From CALAED01 sp035765195 (lineage in GTDB: Bacteria > Actinomycetota > Actinomycetes > Streptosporangiales > Streptosporangiaceae), in contig DASTYC010000046.1 of NCBI GenBank assembly GCA_035765195.1, forward strand, positions 62,001 through 126,000: DNA of 64,000 nt, read 5' to 3'. This document shows positions 43,755-51,652 of the stretch, in pieces (position 1 is the first letter of the stretch; every line of letters begins with the position of its first letter). A program made the translations under genes and the position numbers. The notes beneath the pieces were generated by a model. The model was given only the letters and a program-made list of their open reading frames with translations. It had not been told where the DNA came from and did not search any database.

Positions 43755-44732
43755 CTAGCACCTCCCCAACGACGCGAGCTCATCGATGACGCACTGCCGC
43801 CATACCTCGTAGGCGGGTCTTTCGCCCGTCTCCGCGGTCGCGGGACGGTTCTTGATCGCGATCTGCGCCGCCTCATCCGGGCTCATGCCGCAGAACACCT
43901 GTGTGGCGACCTCGGTGTGCGGCACGTCGAGTCCGGCGCGCCGCCGCGCCTCCGCCGCGAACGCGCTCCCCTGCGCCACCTGCGGCCGGAACTCGCCCGC
44001 GCGCTTCCAGAACCCGTGCAGTTCCATCTCGTCGGCGCCGCCGGCGTAGGTGGCGGCAAGGCCGGCGCCGCTGAACAGGTCGGCCCGCCGCCGGGCCGGG
44101 AAGCCGTCGATCAGATCGGCGACCACGTCGGGGTCGGCGCCGCCGACGAACCACAGGGCCCGGCCGACACCTTGATCGAGGGCGTGCGACGCGTATCCCC
44201 GGCCGCCGGCGGGCCAGGGAAAGTCGGTGTGCTGGAACTGGTCGTGGACGTAGCGGCGAGTGCGGAAGTAGGCCTGATGGAATCCGTAGCCGTCGAGCAC
44301 CAGCCAGCGCAGCACCGGGTCCAGTTCGATCTTGGGCCACCGGAACCTGGGGAGCTGGGCCATCGCCCAGCCGAGGCCGATGTACGCCATGTAGACGTGG
44401 CGGACGGCCGGTCCCGCCAGGAAGCCCGTGAGCCTGCGCCCGTTGGACGTCGACAGCGCGTCGACGATGGCGAACCCCATCGCGGCGCCCTCGTAGCCGA
44501 ACCCGCGAAACCGCACGGGGATCGTGTCGAGCGTCCGGCTCACCTCGCCGGGGCCGCGCGCCCGTGTGGCCAGGGCATATCCGGTCAAGAAGGTGCAGCC
44601 GATGTTCTCCAGCAATTCGCGGGCACCCGGATCCTTGATGTGAAAGCCGCGCTTACTGAGGCGAACCTCAGCAATACTCGGCGTGAGAATGCGACTTCTG
44701 AGCGCTCGCCAGATATCTGCCAAACGGTTCAC
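43755..44732 (-). CDS. enediyne protein E3 (DUF1702 family)
   Basis: About 325 residues from the GTG giving MNRLADIWRALRSRILTPSIAEV; longer in-frame extension has no coding character. Family features: RGFHIKDPGARELLENIGCTFLTGYALA, RFRGFGYEGAAMGFAIVD, VYMAYIGLGWAMAQLPRF and LVLDGYGFHQAYF, and the C-terminal CGMSPDEAAQIA. DUF1702 proteins are found almost only in enediyne clusters and are of unsettled function. It is first in the cassette; the 349 bases upstream (44733-45081) should hold the cassette promoter, which I could not place with confidence. Confidence 0.93.
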   Translation of the reverse strand: MNRLADIWRALRSRILTPSIAEVRLSKRGFHIKDPGARELLENIGCTFLTGYALATRARGPGEVSRTLDTIPVRFRGFGYEGAAMGFAIVDALSTSNGRRLTGFLAGPAVRHVYMAYIGLGWAMAQLPRFRWPKIELDPVLRWLVLDGYGFHQAYFRTRRYVHDQFQHTDFPWPAGGRGYASHALDQGVGRALWFVGGADPDVVADLIDGFPARRRADLFSGAGLAATYAGGADEMELHGFWKRAGEFRPQVAQGSAFAAEARRRAGLDVPHTEVATQVFCGMSPDEAAQIAIKNRPATAETGERPAYEVWRQCVIDELASLGRC

Positions 44733-44984
44733 CCCACCCCGGCCCTGAGTAACCTGCCCTGCTCTTCGAAAAGGCCACCACGGATTACCCATGGGGCTGA
44801 TTGTGCAGCAATCCATAGAAAAGTGCGGAGTCGTCCTTCTTCGTTCGTGCGCACCCGCCGGCGGCTGAGCAACGGGGCCGAGCGAGGACGAATGTGACCG
44901 GAATCGGCCAGCCGCGCAAAGCACGGACGCGAGCTTTCCCCGGCTTCGGGAGAACGGCCCCGCGTCGAAGCGCCTCAACGGGCT

Positions 44985-45014
44985 CGGCGACCGCCATATC
45001 GAGGGCGGTCGCCG
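44985..45014. terminator. hairpin downstream of rhodanese gene
   Basis: CGGCGACCGCC (44985-44995) and GGCGGTCGCCG (45004-45014) are perfect complements with an 8-base loop. It sits between the rhodanese stop (45082, minus strand) and the start of the enediyne cassette, so it likely ends the rhodanese transcript. No T-run. The remainder of 44733-45081 shows no supported gene. Confidence 0.5.
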
Positions 45015-45081
45015 ATCGTGGTTGGTGCAATCCTGAATTGATGTTTAGAATATTGGCTATTGGCCGTTCGCCATGGTGATG

Positions 45082-45507
45082 TCAGTCGGCGGCCGCCACC
45101 CCGGGAAAGACCTCGAATTCCGGAGCGGCCGCCGCGGCGATGACGGGAAGGCCGGCTGCTTTCCAGGCCTGGAAGCCGCCGATGAGATCGGTCGCCCGGT
45201 GCAGGCCGAGTCGCTGTAAGGAGGCGGCCGCCAGGGAGGACGAGTAACCCTCGTCGCACACGACGATCCACGCGACGTCGTGGTCGGTGGCCTCCGGGAT
45301 CCGCCATCTGCTGGCCGGGTCCAGCCGCCATTCGAGATGGTTGCGTTCGATGATGACGGCGCCGGGAATCGCGCCGTCGGCCGCGCGCTGGAAACGCGGG
45401 CGGGTGTCGACAAGCCGGGCGCCGGCGGCGGCCGCGGCGGCGGCCTCGAAGGGTCCCAGCCGCCGCAGCCGGGCACGTGTCATGGCGAGCACTTCGTCGA
45501 TGGTCAT
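45082..45507 (-). CDS. single-domain rhodanese sulfurtransferase
   Basis: A 141-residue protein (MTIDEVLAMTRARLRRLG). One rhodanese domain: GARLVDTRPRFQRAADGAIPGAVII, then the active-site loop VVCDEGYSSSLAAASLQRLG with the catalytic cysteine near residue 92, and IGGFQAWKAAGLPV. The CDEGYSSS loop is of the six-residue sulfur-handling type. It transfers sulfur from thiosulfate or persulfides in the cytosol. The start could lie fifteen codons upstream. It is divergent from the AhpD-like gene and lies upstream of the enediyne cassette on the same strand. Confidence 0.87.
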   Translation of the reverse strand: MTIDEVLAMTRARLRRLGPFEAAAAAAAGARLVDTRPRFQRAADGAIPGAVIIERNHLEWRLDPASRWRIPEATDHDVAWIVVCDEGYSSSLAAASLQRLGLHRATDLIGGFQAWKAAGLPVIAAAAAPEFEVFPGVAAAD

Positions 45508-45717
45508 CGAGTGGTTGCCTTTTCTCTCGGGGTTGTGCCGGATGGTGGTCATCTCCCGGTGGCGGGGATCGCGTGGCGATCGGTCGCGGAGAATTCGGCG
45601 ACGGCGTCCGAGCCGGCACGGTTGGCACGACTGGCGCGGTTGGCGCGGCCAGGCTCGTTTTGGCGCATGCCGACATCCCCGGGAATACACGACCTCGAAT
45701 GCCAAGGAGTCTAAACC

Positions 45718-45746
45718 TTGACTACATATTTCTTAAGCAGTGTCCT
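45718..45746 (+). promoter_or_regulatory. promoter-like TTGACT with A/T-rich element
   Basis: The 348-base space between the rhodanese and AhpD-like genes holds TTGACTACATATTTCTTAAG (45718-45737), related to the GACTATAGAAATTT elements elsewhere. With a 17-base spacer the -10 would be TGTCCT, which is weak, so the element may be an operator rather than the promoter. Confidence 0.4.
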
Positions 45747-45855
45747 AGTACTACCGTCACTCCGCGCGGAGCGGGATCGGCCCGCCGGCCGGCGCGGAGC
45801 GGCGCGAGTCCGGAAAAGGGCGTGCAGAGTGGTTGCGCGCAAAAGGGAGCCGTCA

Positions 45856-46407
45856 ATGCCTTACATCACCATGCCCCCCAAGACCATGCCCGGCACCCCG
45901 GGCCTGATGGACTACCGGAAAGAGACCGGGCGTCCGCTCAGCCAATTGGCCGAGGTGCTGCTCCGTGACGCGCACTCGCTCAGCCGGGCGGAGCGTGAAT
46001 TGATCGCCGCTCGTGTTTCCGAGCTGAACGACTGCAAGTTCTGTTCGTACACCCACAGCGAAATGAGCGCGCAGCAGCACCCCGAAGGCCGGGCGCTGGT
46101 CGACAAGGCGATGGCCGATCCCGCCAGCGCGCCGATCTCACCGAAGCTGAAGGCGCTGCTGACGATCGCCGAGGCGGTGCGCGAGAGCGGACGGTCGGTC
46201 ACCCAGGAGATGGTCGACGCCGCGCGCGAGGCCGGCGCCGACGACACCGAGATCCACGACACGGTCCTGATCTCCGCGGCGTTTTGCATGTACAACCGCT
46301 ACTGCGACGGACTGGCCGCCGTGGTCCCCGAGGACCCGGCGGCGTACGTCCCCATGGCCGCCATGATCATCCGTGACGGCTACAGCAGCTGCGCGACGGG
46401 CCACTAG
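45856..46407 (+). CDS. AhpD/carboxymuconolactone decarboxylase family peroxidase-like protein
   Basis: A 183-residue protein, ATG behind AAAAGGGAG. The AhpD fold is shown by LSRAERELIAARVSELNDCKFCSYTHSEMSAQ, with the CxxC pair and downstream His of the redox site (about residues 62-69). Later SPKLKALLTIAEAVRESGRSVTQEMVDAAREAGADDTEIHDTVLISAAFCMYNRYCDG fits peroxidase-related members. It probably reduces peroxides or handles thiol redox. The promoter region is shared with the divergent rhodanese gene. Confidence 0.87.
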   Translation: MPYITMPPKTMPGTPGLMDYRKETGRPLSQLAEVLLRDAHSLSRAERELIAARVSELNDCKFCSYTHSEMSAQQHPEGRALVDKAMADPASAPISPKLKALLTIAEAVRESGRSVTQEMVDAAREAGADDTEIHDTVLISAAFCMYNRYCDGLAAVVPEDPAAYVPMAAMIIRDGYSSCATGH

Positions 46408-46487
46408 GACGAGGACACCTCACGACCCGCGGCCGTCGCGGCGAGCACCGGTCCACCCGGACCGGCCTCGCCGCGGCGGCCGTTTCG

Positions 46488-46528
46488 CGTGCCGGGACGG
46501 GGCCGCGCGGAACGCGGCCGCGGGCACG
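46488..46528. terminator. GC-rich hairpin between convergent genes
   Basis: CGTGCC/GGCACG with an inner GGCCGCG/CGCGGCC stem lies in the 222-base space between the AhpD-like and SQR-like genes. It could end both transcripts; no T-run is present. Confidence 0.4.
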
Positions 46529-46629
46529 CCGCGACCGCGGGAACCGGGCGGAAACGCGCCGCGCCCGGGTCGTCGCGGCGTTGGTGCCGCGGCGATCCGG
46601 GCGCGGTGCCGGGGAAACGGCGGTCGATC

Positions 46630-47796
46630 TCAACCGGCCCAGCGGCGCAACCAGCCGGTCTCCTGGGCGCGCTTTTCCTCGTGGAAGGCGGCCGATGGCG
46701 CGTGCAGAGTCACCACGGGCGCCGGAGAGGCGAAGAAGTCCCCCTCTCCCTTGGCGGCCCGGTGTCCGCCGATCTCGATATAGCAGGAGCCGTGTCCGTC
46801 GTAGCGGCGTTCCGGCACGGCGTGGCCAAGATGGCGGGCGACGCCGGCCGCCACCACCTCGGCCTCGCCCTCGGCGAAGACCGCGGCCTTCGGCAGCGGC
46901 TTGCCGTTCGGCAGCATCAGCGCCGTGACGTCGCCGAGCGCCCAAACCCCGTCGAGGCTCGTCGCCAAGGTCGCGGCATCGACGGGGATCCAGCCGGCCT
47001 CGCTGAGCCCGAGCTCCGCCACCGCGCGCGGCGGGCGGTGCCGCGGCACCAGCGCGAGGAGGTCGTAGGTCTCGCGTCGGCCGTCCGCGAAGCACAGCTC
47101 CCGGCGAGCCGAATCGACCGACGCGACCGCCTGGCCGGGGTAGAACCCGACCTCCTGCTCCTTGAGCATGGCCACGAGGCCCTCGCCCACCGCCGGTCCG
47201 GCGACCGGCATCGGCAGCGGATCCGGTGTGAAGGTGTCCACCTGGACCGCTCGCCCCGCGTCGCCGGAGCTGAGCGCGTCGGCGGCGAGCATCGCCGCCT
47301 CGAAGGGCGCCGCCGGGCACTTGAACGGCAGTCCCGCGATGGCGATGATCAATCGTCCTTCGCCGAACCCGCTCAGCCGGCGCCCGAACGCCTCGGCGCC
47401 GTCGAGCGTGTAGAACTCGTGCGCCGATCCGTCGCCGAGCGCGTCGGCGAAGCCGGGGGTGGCGGCGGGGTCGAGCTCGCCGCCGAGGGCGATGACCAGC
47501 GCGTCATAGGAGATGTCCCCCGCGCTGGTCCGCACCGTCCGGCCCTCAGGATCGATCGCGCGCACCTCACCGCGCGTCAGCTCGACCCCGGGCAGGGCGG
47601 CGGGGGCGACCGTTACCTGCACGTCCGCTCGCCGCCGCCAGCCCCTGAGCACCCAAAGCAGGGACAGGCCGAGCGAGGTGTCGAAGCCGCGATCGACGAG
47701 GACGATCCGGTCGGAATCGGGAAGCAGCCGCCGAAGGTGCCGCGCGGTCTCCAGACCGCCGACGCCCGCACCGAGAATGGCCACCGTACGTGCCAT
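46630..47796 (-). CDS. SQR-like FAD-dependent oxidoreductase
   Basis: A 388-residue flavoprotein. The N-terminal FAD motif is VAILGAGVGGLETARHLRRLLP; a central GLPFKCPAAPFEAAML carries the cysteine typical of sulfide:quinone reductase-like enzymes; the second FAD motif is LDGVWALGDVTALMLPNGKPLPKAAVFAEGEAEVVA, and GSCYIEIGGHRAAKGEGDFF closes the family pattern. Such enzymes oxidise sulfide or persulfide and pass electrons to quinone or a protein partner. Last gene of the long minus-strand run, 13 bases after the DsrE-like gene, which fits a sulfur-transfer pair. Confidence 0.87.
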   Translation of the reverse strand: MARTVAILGAGVGGLETARHLRRLLPDSDRIVLVDRGFDTSLGLSLLWVLRGWRRRADVQVTVAPAALPGVELTRGEVRAIDPEGRTVRTSAGDISYDALVIALGGELDPAATPGFADALGDGSAHEFYTLDGAEAFGRRLSGFGEGRLIIAIAGLPFKCPAAPFEAAMLAADALSSGDAGRAVQVDTFTPDPLPMPVAGPAVGEGLVAMLKEQEVGFYPGQAVASVDSARRELCFADGRRETYDLLALVPRHRPPRAVAELGLSEAGWIPVDAATLATSLDGVWALGDVTALMLPNGKPLPKAAVFAEGEAEVVAAGVARHLGHAVPERRYDGHGSCYIEIGGHRAAKGEGDFFASPAPVVTLHAPSAAFHEEKRAQETGWLRRWAG

Positions 47797-47809
47797 CGTC
47801 GCGCTCCTT

Positions 47810-48184
47810 TCAGACGTTGATCGCCTTGTCGGCCCATTCGGTCCAACTGGCGAGCTCCTTCATCGAGGACCGGTGACTCCCCTTGACCAGGTCTTCCTCC
47901 CTGATTCCGCGGGCGTCGAGGCAGCTGCCGCAGATCCCCACGAGCGCATCGAGCTCGAGGAGTCCCTGCAGCATCTTCTCGATGTTGTAGTAGCCGTTCG
48001 GCGTCTTCTGGTCGGAGCGCACGGAGGCCACCGCGTCACCGATCAAGAACACCCGTACCTCGTTGGTTCCGTTGCCGTTGCCGTTGCCGTTGCCGTTCAG
48101 CATCTGCCGGGCCCAGCGCAGCCCGTTATAGGTGCGCTCGGTCCCGTACGGCGGGTCGTGCAACACGAACAGGAACTTCATCAT
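47810..48184 (-). CDS. DsrE/TusD-like protein with NG-repeat insert
   Basis: A 124-residue protein (MMKFLFVLHDPPYGTERTYNGLR), ribosome site GAGGAG, start overlapping the permease stop (ATGA). The DsrE-like fold carries its cysteines at GICGSCLDARG (about residues 88-98). An insert of five Asn-Gly pairs after the first helix (near residue 31) is encoded by a CCGTTG repeat on the + strand at 48064-48095. It is a paralogue of the protein at 3648-3998. Its place between an ABC permease and an SQR-like flavoprotein suggests a sulfur carrier between uptake and oxidation. Confidence 0.87.
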   Translation of the reverse strand: MMKFLFVLHDPPYGTERTYNGLRWARQMLNGNGNGNGNGTNEVRVFLIGDAVASVRSDQKTPNGYYNIEKMLQGLLELDALVGICGSCLDARGIREEDLVKGSHRSSMKELASWTEWADKAINV

Positions 48185-49161
48185 GTTCTCCTCGCGATGA
48201 CTTGATTCGATCGCCGGCGGGTGCCGGGGACCGCGTAGGAAACCGCGCCGACGCGGGCGCGGACCAACCGGGAAATCTGATCGACGGCGGCGACGATGAC
48301 CAAGACCGCGCAGATCAGCGTGGCCAGTTCCTGGTAGCGGAACAGCCGCAGTGCGATGCCGAGCGCCTCGCCGATGCCGCCAGCGCCGACAAAGCCCACG
48401 ACGATCGAGCTGCGGATGTTGCATTCCCACTGGTAGAGCAGCTGTGACAGGACATTGGCGCGCGCCTGCGGCACCACGGCGAGCAGCGCGCAGGCGACGC
48501 GTGAGCCGCCGGTCAGCCGCATCGCCTCCACCGGCGCCGGGTCGACGGCCTCGAGCTGTTCGGAGCACAACTTCGCGATGACGCCGGCGGAATGCACGCC
48601 GATGGCGTACACGCCGGCGGTCGGGCCCAGGCCGACGGTCGCGACGAAAATCAGCGCCCACAGCAGCTCGTGCACGCTGCGCAGCGTGGTCGCCGCCGCC
48701 CTGGCCAGGGCCGACAGCCACCGCGGCGCCTCGACGTTCCCCGCGATGAGCACCGCCAGCGGCAGGCCGAGCGCGGCGCCCAGGATGAGGCCGGCAATGG
48801 AGATCTCCACGGTCTCCAGCGCGGCCGCGCCCAGCCGGCGAAGCAGGTCCGGGCTGAGATCGGGCGGCAGCAGCCCGCGCACCATCTGGACCGCGCCCTC
48901 CCGGCCGGCCAGCAGCGATGCCGGGCCGACCCCCGTCTGACGCAGCGACCAGACACCGGCGGCGACCATGGCGAGGAGCATCCAGCGGGTCCGCCGGCTC
49001 CGCGCTCGCGACGGGAGGTCCCCCACCCCGCGCGTCTCGCGCATCCCGCGTGGTCCGCGCGGGATGCGCGGCCCGCGCAGTCCGCGCAGTCCGCGCAGTC
49101 CGCGCGGCCCGCGCGCGGGCGCGGGCGCGGGGCGGGACGCCGGCGACGTGCCCGGGCTCAC
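48181..49161 (-). CDS. PhnE-like ABC transporter permease
   Basis: A 326-residue membrane protein starting at GTG in the ATPase stop (GTGA). A disordered N-terminal tail is rich in GPRGLRG repeats; the permease core follows from about residue 60. The EAA-like loop is AVEAMRLTGGSRVACALLAVVPQA, and ALETVEISIAGLILGAALGLPLAVLIAGN, HELLWALIFVATVGLGPTAGVYAIGVHSAGVIAKL and SSIVVGFVGAGGIGEAL are typical of phosphonate/phosphite PhnE permeases. Part of a PhnD-PhnC-PhnE set; the linked DsrE and SQR genes argue for a sulfur or selenium oxyanion or an organosulfur compound as the substrate. Confidence 0.88.
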   Translation of the reverse strand: MSPGTSPASRPAPAPARGPRGLRGLRGLRGPRIPRGPRGMRETRGVGDLPSRARSRRTRWMLLAMVAAGVWSLRQTGVGPASLLAGREGAVQMVRGLLPPDLSPDLLRRLGAAALETVEISIAGLILGAALGLPLAVLIAGNVEAPRWLSALARAAATTLRSVHELLWALIFVATVGLGPTAGVYAIGVHSAGVIAKLCSEQLEAVDPAPVEAMRLTGGSRVACALLAVVPQARANVLSQLLYQWECNIRSSIVVGFVGAGGIGEALGIALRLFRYQELATLICAVLVIVAAVDQISRLVRARVGAVSYAVPGTRRRSNQVIARRT

Positions 49162-49901
49162 GAGACCGTCTCCGATGTCGTATCGCCGCCGTAGATCTGC
49201 CGCAGATCCGTGGCGTCGGTGAGGTCGCCGTCGAAGACCACAGCCCCCTCGCGCAGCGCGATCACCCGCGGGAAGCGCTGGGCGATGGTCAGGTCGTGCG
49301 TCGTGGCGATGAGCGTCGTCCCGGGGCGCCGCAGATCGTCGAGCACCCGGACGGCCCGGACCGGGTCGAGTCCCGTCGTGGCCTCGTCGGCGAGCACCAG
49401 CCGCGGGCCGCCGAACAGCGCGCGGGCGACGGCCACCCGTTGGCGCTGACCCCCCGAGAGCCGCTCGACCGGGGTGCCCAGCACGTCCTCGATCTCGTGC
49501 CGCCGCGCGATCTCGGCCAGGCGGCCGCCGAACCGCCGTGGGACATTGCCGAAAAGGACGGCGGCCCAGTCGCGCGGCCGCCATTCGTAGGAGACGGACA
49601 CGAGGATGTTGGTGCGGGCGCTCAGCCCGTGGATCAGGTCGTCGCGCTGGCGGATGCATCCGATCGACCGGCGCAGCCGCATCAGCGCGGCGCGGGATTC
49701 GAACGGGTCGGCTCCATCGACGCGCACGTCACCCCGGTGCGGCCGGACCGCGCCGACGATGACGCGCAACAGCGTGGTCTTGCCCGCCCCGGAGGGGCCG
49801 AGCACGGCGACCCGCTCGCCCGCGCGGAACGAAAGGTCGACCGCGCTCAGCACCGGCCGGCCGGACAGTGTCACGGAAATGTCCCGCAGTTCGATTCGCA
49901 T
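49158..49901 (-). CDS. PhnC-like ABC transporter ATPase
   Basis: A 247-residue ATP-binding protein. Walker A is VLGPSGAGKTTLLR (about residues 35-48), the signature is RLSGGQRQRVAVARALFGG and Walker B is LVLADEATTGLDP, with the H-loop in TTHDLTIAQ. The CIRQRDDLIHGLSARTNILVS Q-loop segment is like PhnC (phosphonate import). It starts 14 bases after the binding protein stop and overlaps the permease start. Drives import through the 48181-49161 permease. Confidence 0.92.
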   Translation of the reverse strand: MRIELRDISVTLSGRPVLSAVDLSFRAGERVAVLGPSGAGKTTLLRVIVGAVRPHRGDVRVDGADPFESRAALMRLRRSIGCIRQRDDLIHGLSARTNILVSVSYEWRPRDWAAVLFGNVPRRFGGRLAEIARRHEIEDVLGTPVERLSGGQRQRVAVARALFGGPRLVLADEATTGLDPVRAVRVLDDLRRPGTTLIATTHDLTIAQRFPRVIALREGAVVFDGDLTDATDLRQIYGGDTTSETVS

Positions 49902-49915
49902 GATGACCCCGGCGC

Positions 49916-50827
49916 TCAGCGAGACCGCGTCAGCAGACCCAGATTCGCCGCGAGGGTGCGAATTTCCCCGTAGTCGGCCGCGGACACCGGGACATACCGC
50001 TGGGCGCGCATCAGATCGAGCAGCGCCGGGTCGGTGATGGAGGTGAAGGCACGGACGATCGCGTCGCGCGCGGACTGGCCGAGCCCTTCGCGCGCCACCC
50101 AGGGATAGCCCATGACCTTGTGCGACTCGACGACGCGAAGCGCGCCTTTGGGCACGGTTCCCTGCCGTTCCAGCCGGTGCAAGATTCGCAGTTCGATGCC
50201 GCCGGCGTCGGCGCTGCCGTTGTAGACGGCCTGTGCGGTGGCGTCGTGGCCGCCGGTGAACGTCACCTTTTCGAGCGGCGGGCACCGTGAGATGTCGCGC
50301 GCGTCGCAGCGCGCCCCCGCCTGCCGCAGCATGAAGCGGGGGTAAAGGCTGCCCGATGTCGAGCTTGGGTCGCCGAAGGCGAACCGGCCGCGGGCGGCCA
50401 CGACGTCTTTCGTCGACGAGAACCGCGACGTCGACTTCACGACGATCCCGGAAAGGTATTCGCGGCTTCCCGTCTCGCGGTCTATCTCGGTGACGAGGGG
50501 CCTGATGTCGTCCTGCTGGGTCGCCTGCACGTAGGTGAGGCCGCCCAGGTACGCGACATCGATCTTGTGTGAGACGAGTGCCGTCACCACGCCGGCGTAG
50601 TCGGTCGCCACGAACAGTTCGACCTTCACGCCCAGCCGCTTGTCGAGATATTCGCGGAACGGCTCGTACTGGGCACGTTGCTTCTCCGGCGAGACGTTGG
50701 GAATCACGCCGACCATGAGCGTGCCAGGCAGTCCCCGCGAATTCGCCGGCGAACTCGTCTCGCACGCCGTCCCGGCGAGCAGGATTAAAACGGCGACGCA
50801 GACTGCCCTTATCCGTTGACCCGCCAT
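49916..50827 (-). CDS. PhnD-like substrate-binding lipoprotein
   Basis: A 303-residue protein, ATG behind GGGAG, with signal peptide and lipobox (AVCVAVLILLAGTAC, Cys near residue 22). The PhnD pattern follows: LMVGVIPNVSPEKQRAQYEPFREYLDKRLGVKVELFVATDYAGVVTALVSHKIDVAYLGGLTYV, FAFGDPSSTSGSLYPRFML and GGHDATAQAVYNGSADAGGIE. Closely related proteins bind phosphonate, phosphite or related oxyanions; the ligand here is not known. First gene of the transporter set. Confidence 0.9.
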   Translation of the reverse strand: MAGQRIRAVCVAVLILLAGTACETSSPANSRGLPGTLMVGVIPNVSPEKQRAQYEPFREYLDKRLGVKVELFVATDYAGVVTALVSHKIDVAYLGGLTYVQATQQDDIRPLVTEIDRETGSREYLSGIVVKSTSRFSSTKDVVAARGRFAFGDPSSTSGSLYPRFMLRQAGARCDARDISRCPPLEKVTFTGGHDATAQAVYNGSADAGGIELRILHRLERQGTVPKGALRVVESHKVMGYPWVAREGLGQSARDAIVRAFTSITDPALLDLMRAQRYVPVSAADYGEIRTLAANLGLLTRSR

Positions 50828-50900
50828 GGTGCACTCCCGCCCGCGTTATATGACCAAATTGAAGATGTTTCGTATTTCTCTGGCCCGAATCGACCCTCGG

Positions 50901-51647
50901 CTAACCGGGCAACCGTTCTCCGATCCAGGCCCGGGTCCCGGCCGGCTCCCCGTCGAAGACGTCGGGCGGAACGGCGATCGCCGGACTGGCCCTGACGAAC
51001 TCGGTTCCGTGGCCCGTTTGCGGGCGCGCCACCCGGATGCGCGCGGGCAGCGTCTCCTCCCCCGCCGCGCCGCGCTCGGTGATCTCCCAGCGGCGTACCT
51101 GCCGTCCGTCCCGATACAGGACGCGGCGTATCACCATCGAGAACTCCACGTCGACCACGTCGCAGATGCGGAGCCCGGGCACGCTGGACGGACCCGCGTA
51201 GTGGACCATCGTCGTCGGCGTCCACGTGATGTCGGCGGCCGGATCGAGGTAGGCGGCCTCCCCCACCGCGCGCAGCCCCGGGTGCGGCCAGGCCATGAGG
51301 TCCAGGTAACCCACGTCGGTGAGCGGCAGGCAGTCGAACATCAGCGCCTCGGCCACCTTGACCGGACGTGCCATCGTGGGCAGAAACGTGTGGATCTCAC
51401 AGCCGCCGCCGACGGCGCTCTCGCTGATCCGGACGTACGTGCCGTACAGGACCTGCGGCCGGATCACGAAGAGCATCGTCAGCGCCCCCGTGGGGGGTGC
51501 GTTATCGGCCGCCTGCTCGAACCTGCGGCCGACCAGATACCGCATCGGGTTCTGACCGATGGTCGCCTCCACGCTGAAGGCATACGATGTGAGCCCGCCG
51601 GCCCACAGGTTGGGGCGGGCCGGCCCGGCGGCGCGTACGTCGTCCAT
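50901..51647 (-). CDS. conserved hypothetical, paralogue of 58855-59613
   Basis: A 248-residue soluble protein. It and the product of 58855-59613 share NLxAGGLTSYxFxVEAxIGxxPMRYLxGRxF, a Cys-x-x-x-THxPTM segment and FDCLPLTDVGYLDLMAW, so they form one family that I do not recognise; the beta-rich pattern could be a lipocalin- or LolA-like ligand-binding barrel. There is no signal peptide. It starts five bases after the small protein gene at 51653 and is 73 bases before the PhnD-like gene, so it is part of the long minus-strand run. Confidence 0.8.
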   Translation of the reverse strand: MDDVRAAGPARPNLWAGGLTSYAFSVEATIGQNPMRYLVGRRFEQAADNAPPTGALTMLFVIRPQVLYGTYVRISESAVGGGCEIHTFLPTMARPVKVAEALMFDCLPLTDVGYLDLMAWPHPGLRAVGEAAYLDPAADITWTPTTMVHYAGPSSVPGLRICDVVDVEFSMVIRRVLYRDGRQVRRWEITERGAAGEETLPARIRVARPQTGHGTEFVRASPAIAVPPDVFDGEPAGTRAWIGERLPG

Positions 51648-51652
51648 CGGCT

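Noticed and set aside
41799..44897. 1032-codon open frame on the + strand
   Set aside because: Antisense to E4 and E3, which have full family motifs; no ribosome site or domain.
44894..45079. 61-codon + strand frame upstream of the enediyne cassette
   Set aside because: It lies over the hairpin at 44985-45014, has an arginine-rich random-looking product and a poor start context.
48181..50827. Phosphonate uptake locus
   Set aside because: No C-P lyase, phosphonatase or phosphite dehydrogenase genes are near; the overlapping genes are of sulfur type.
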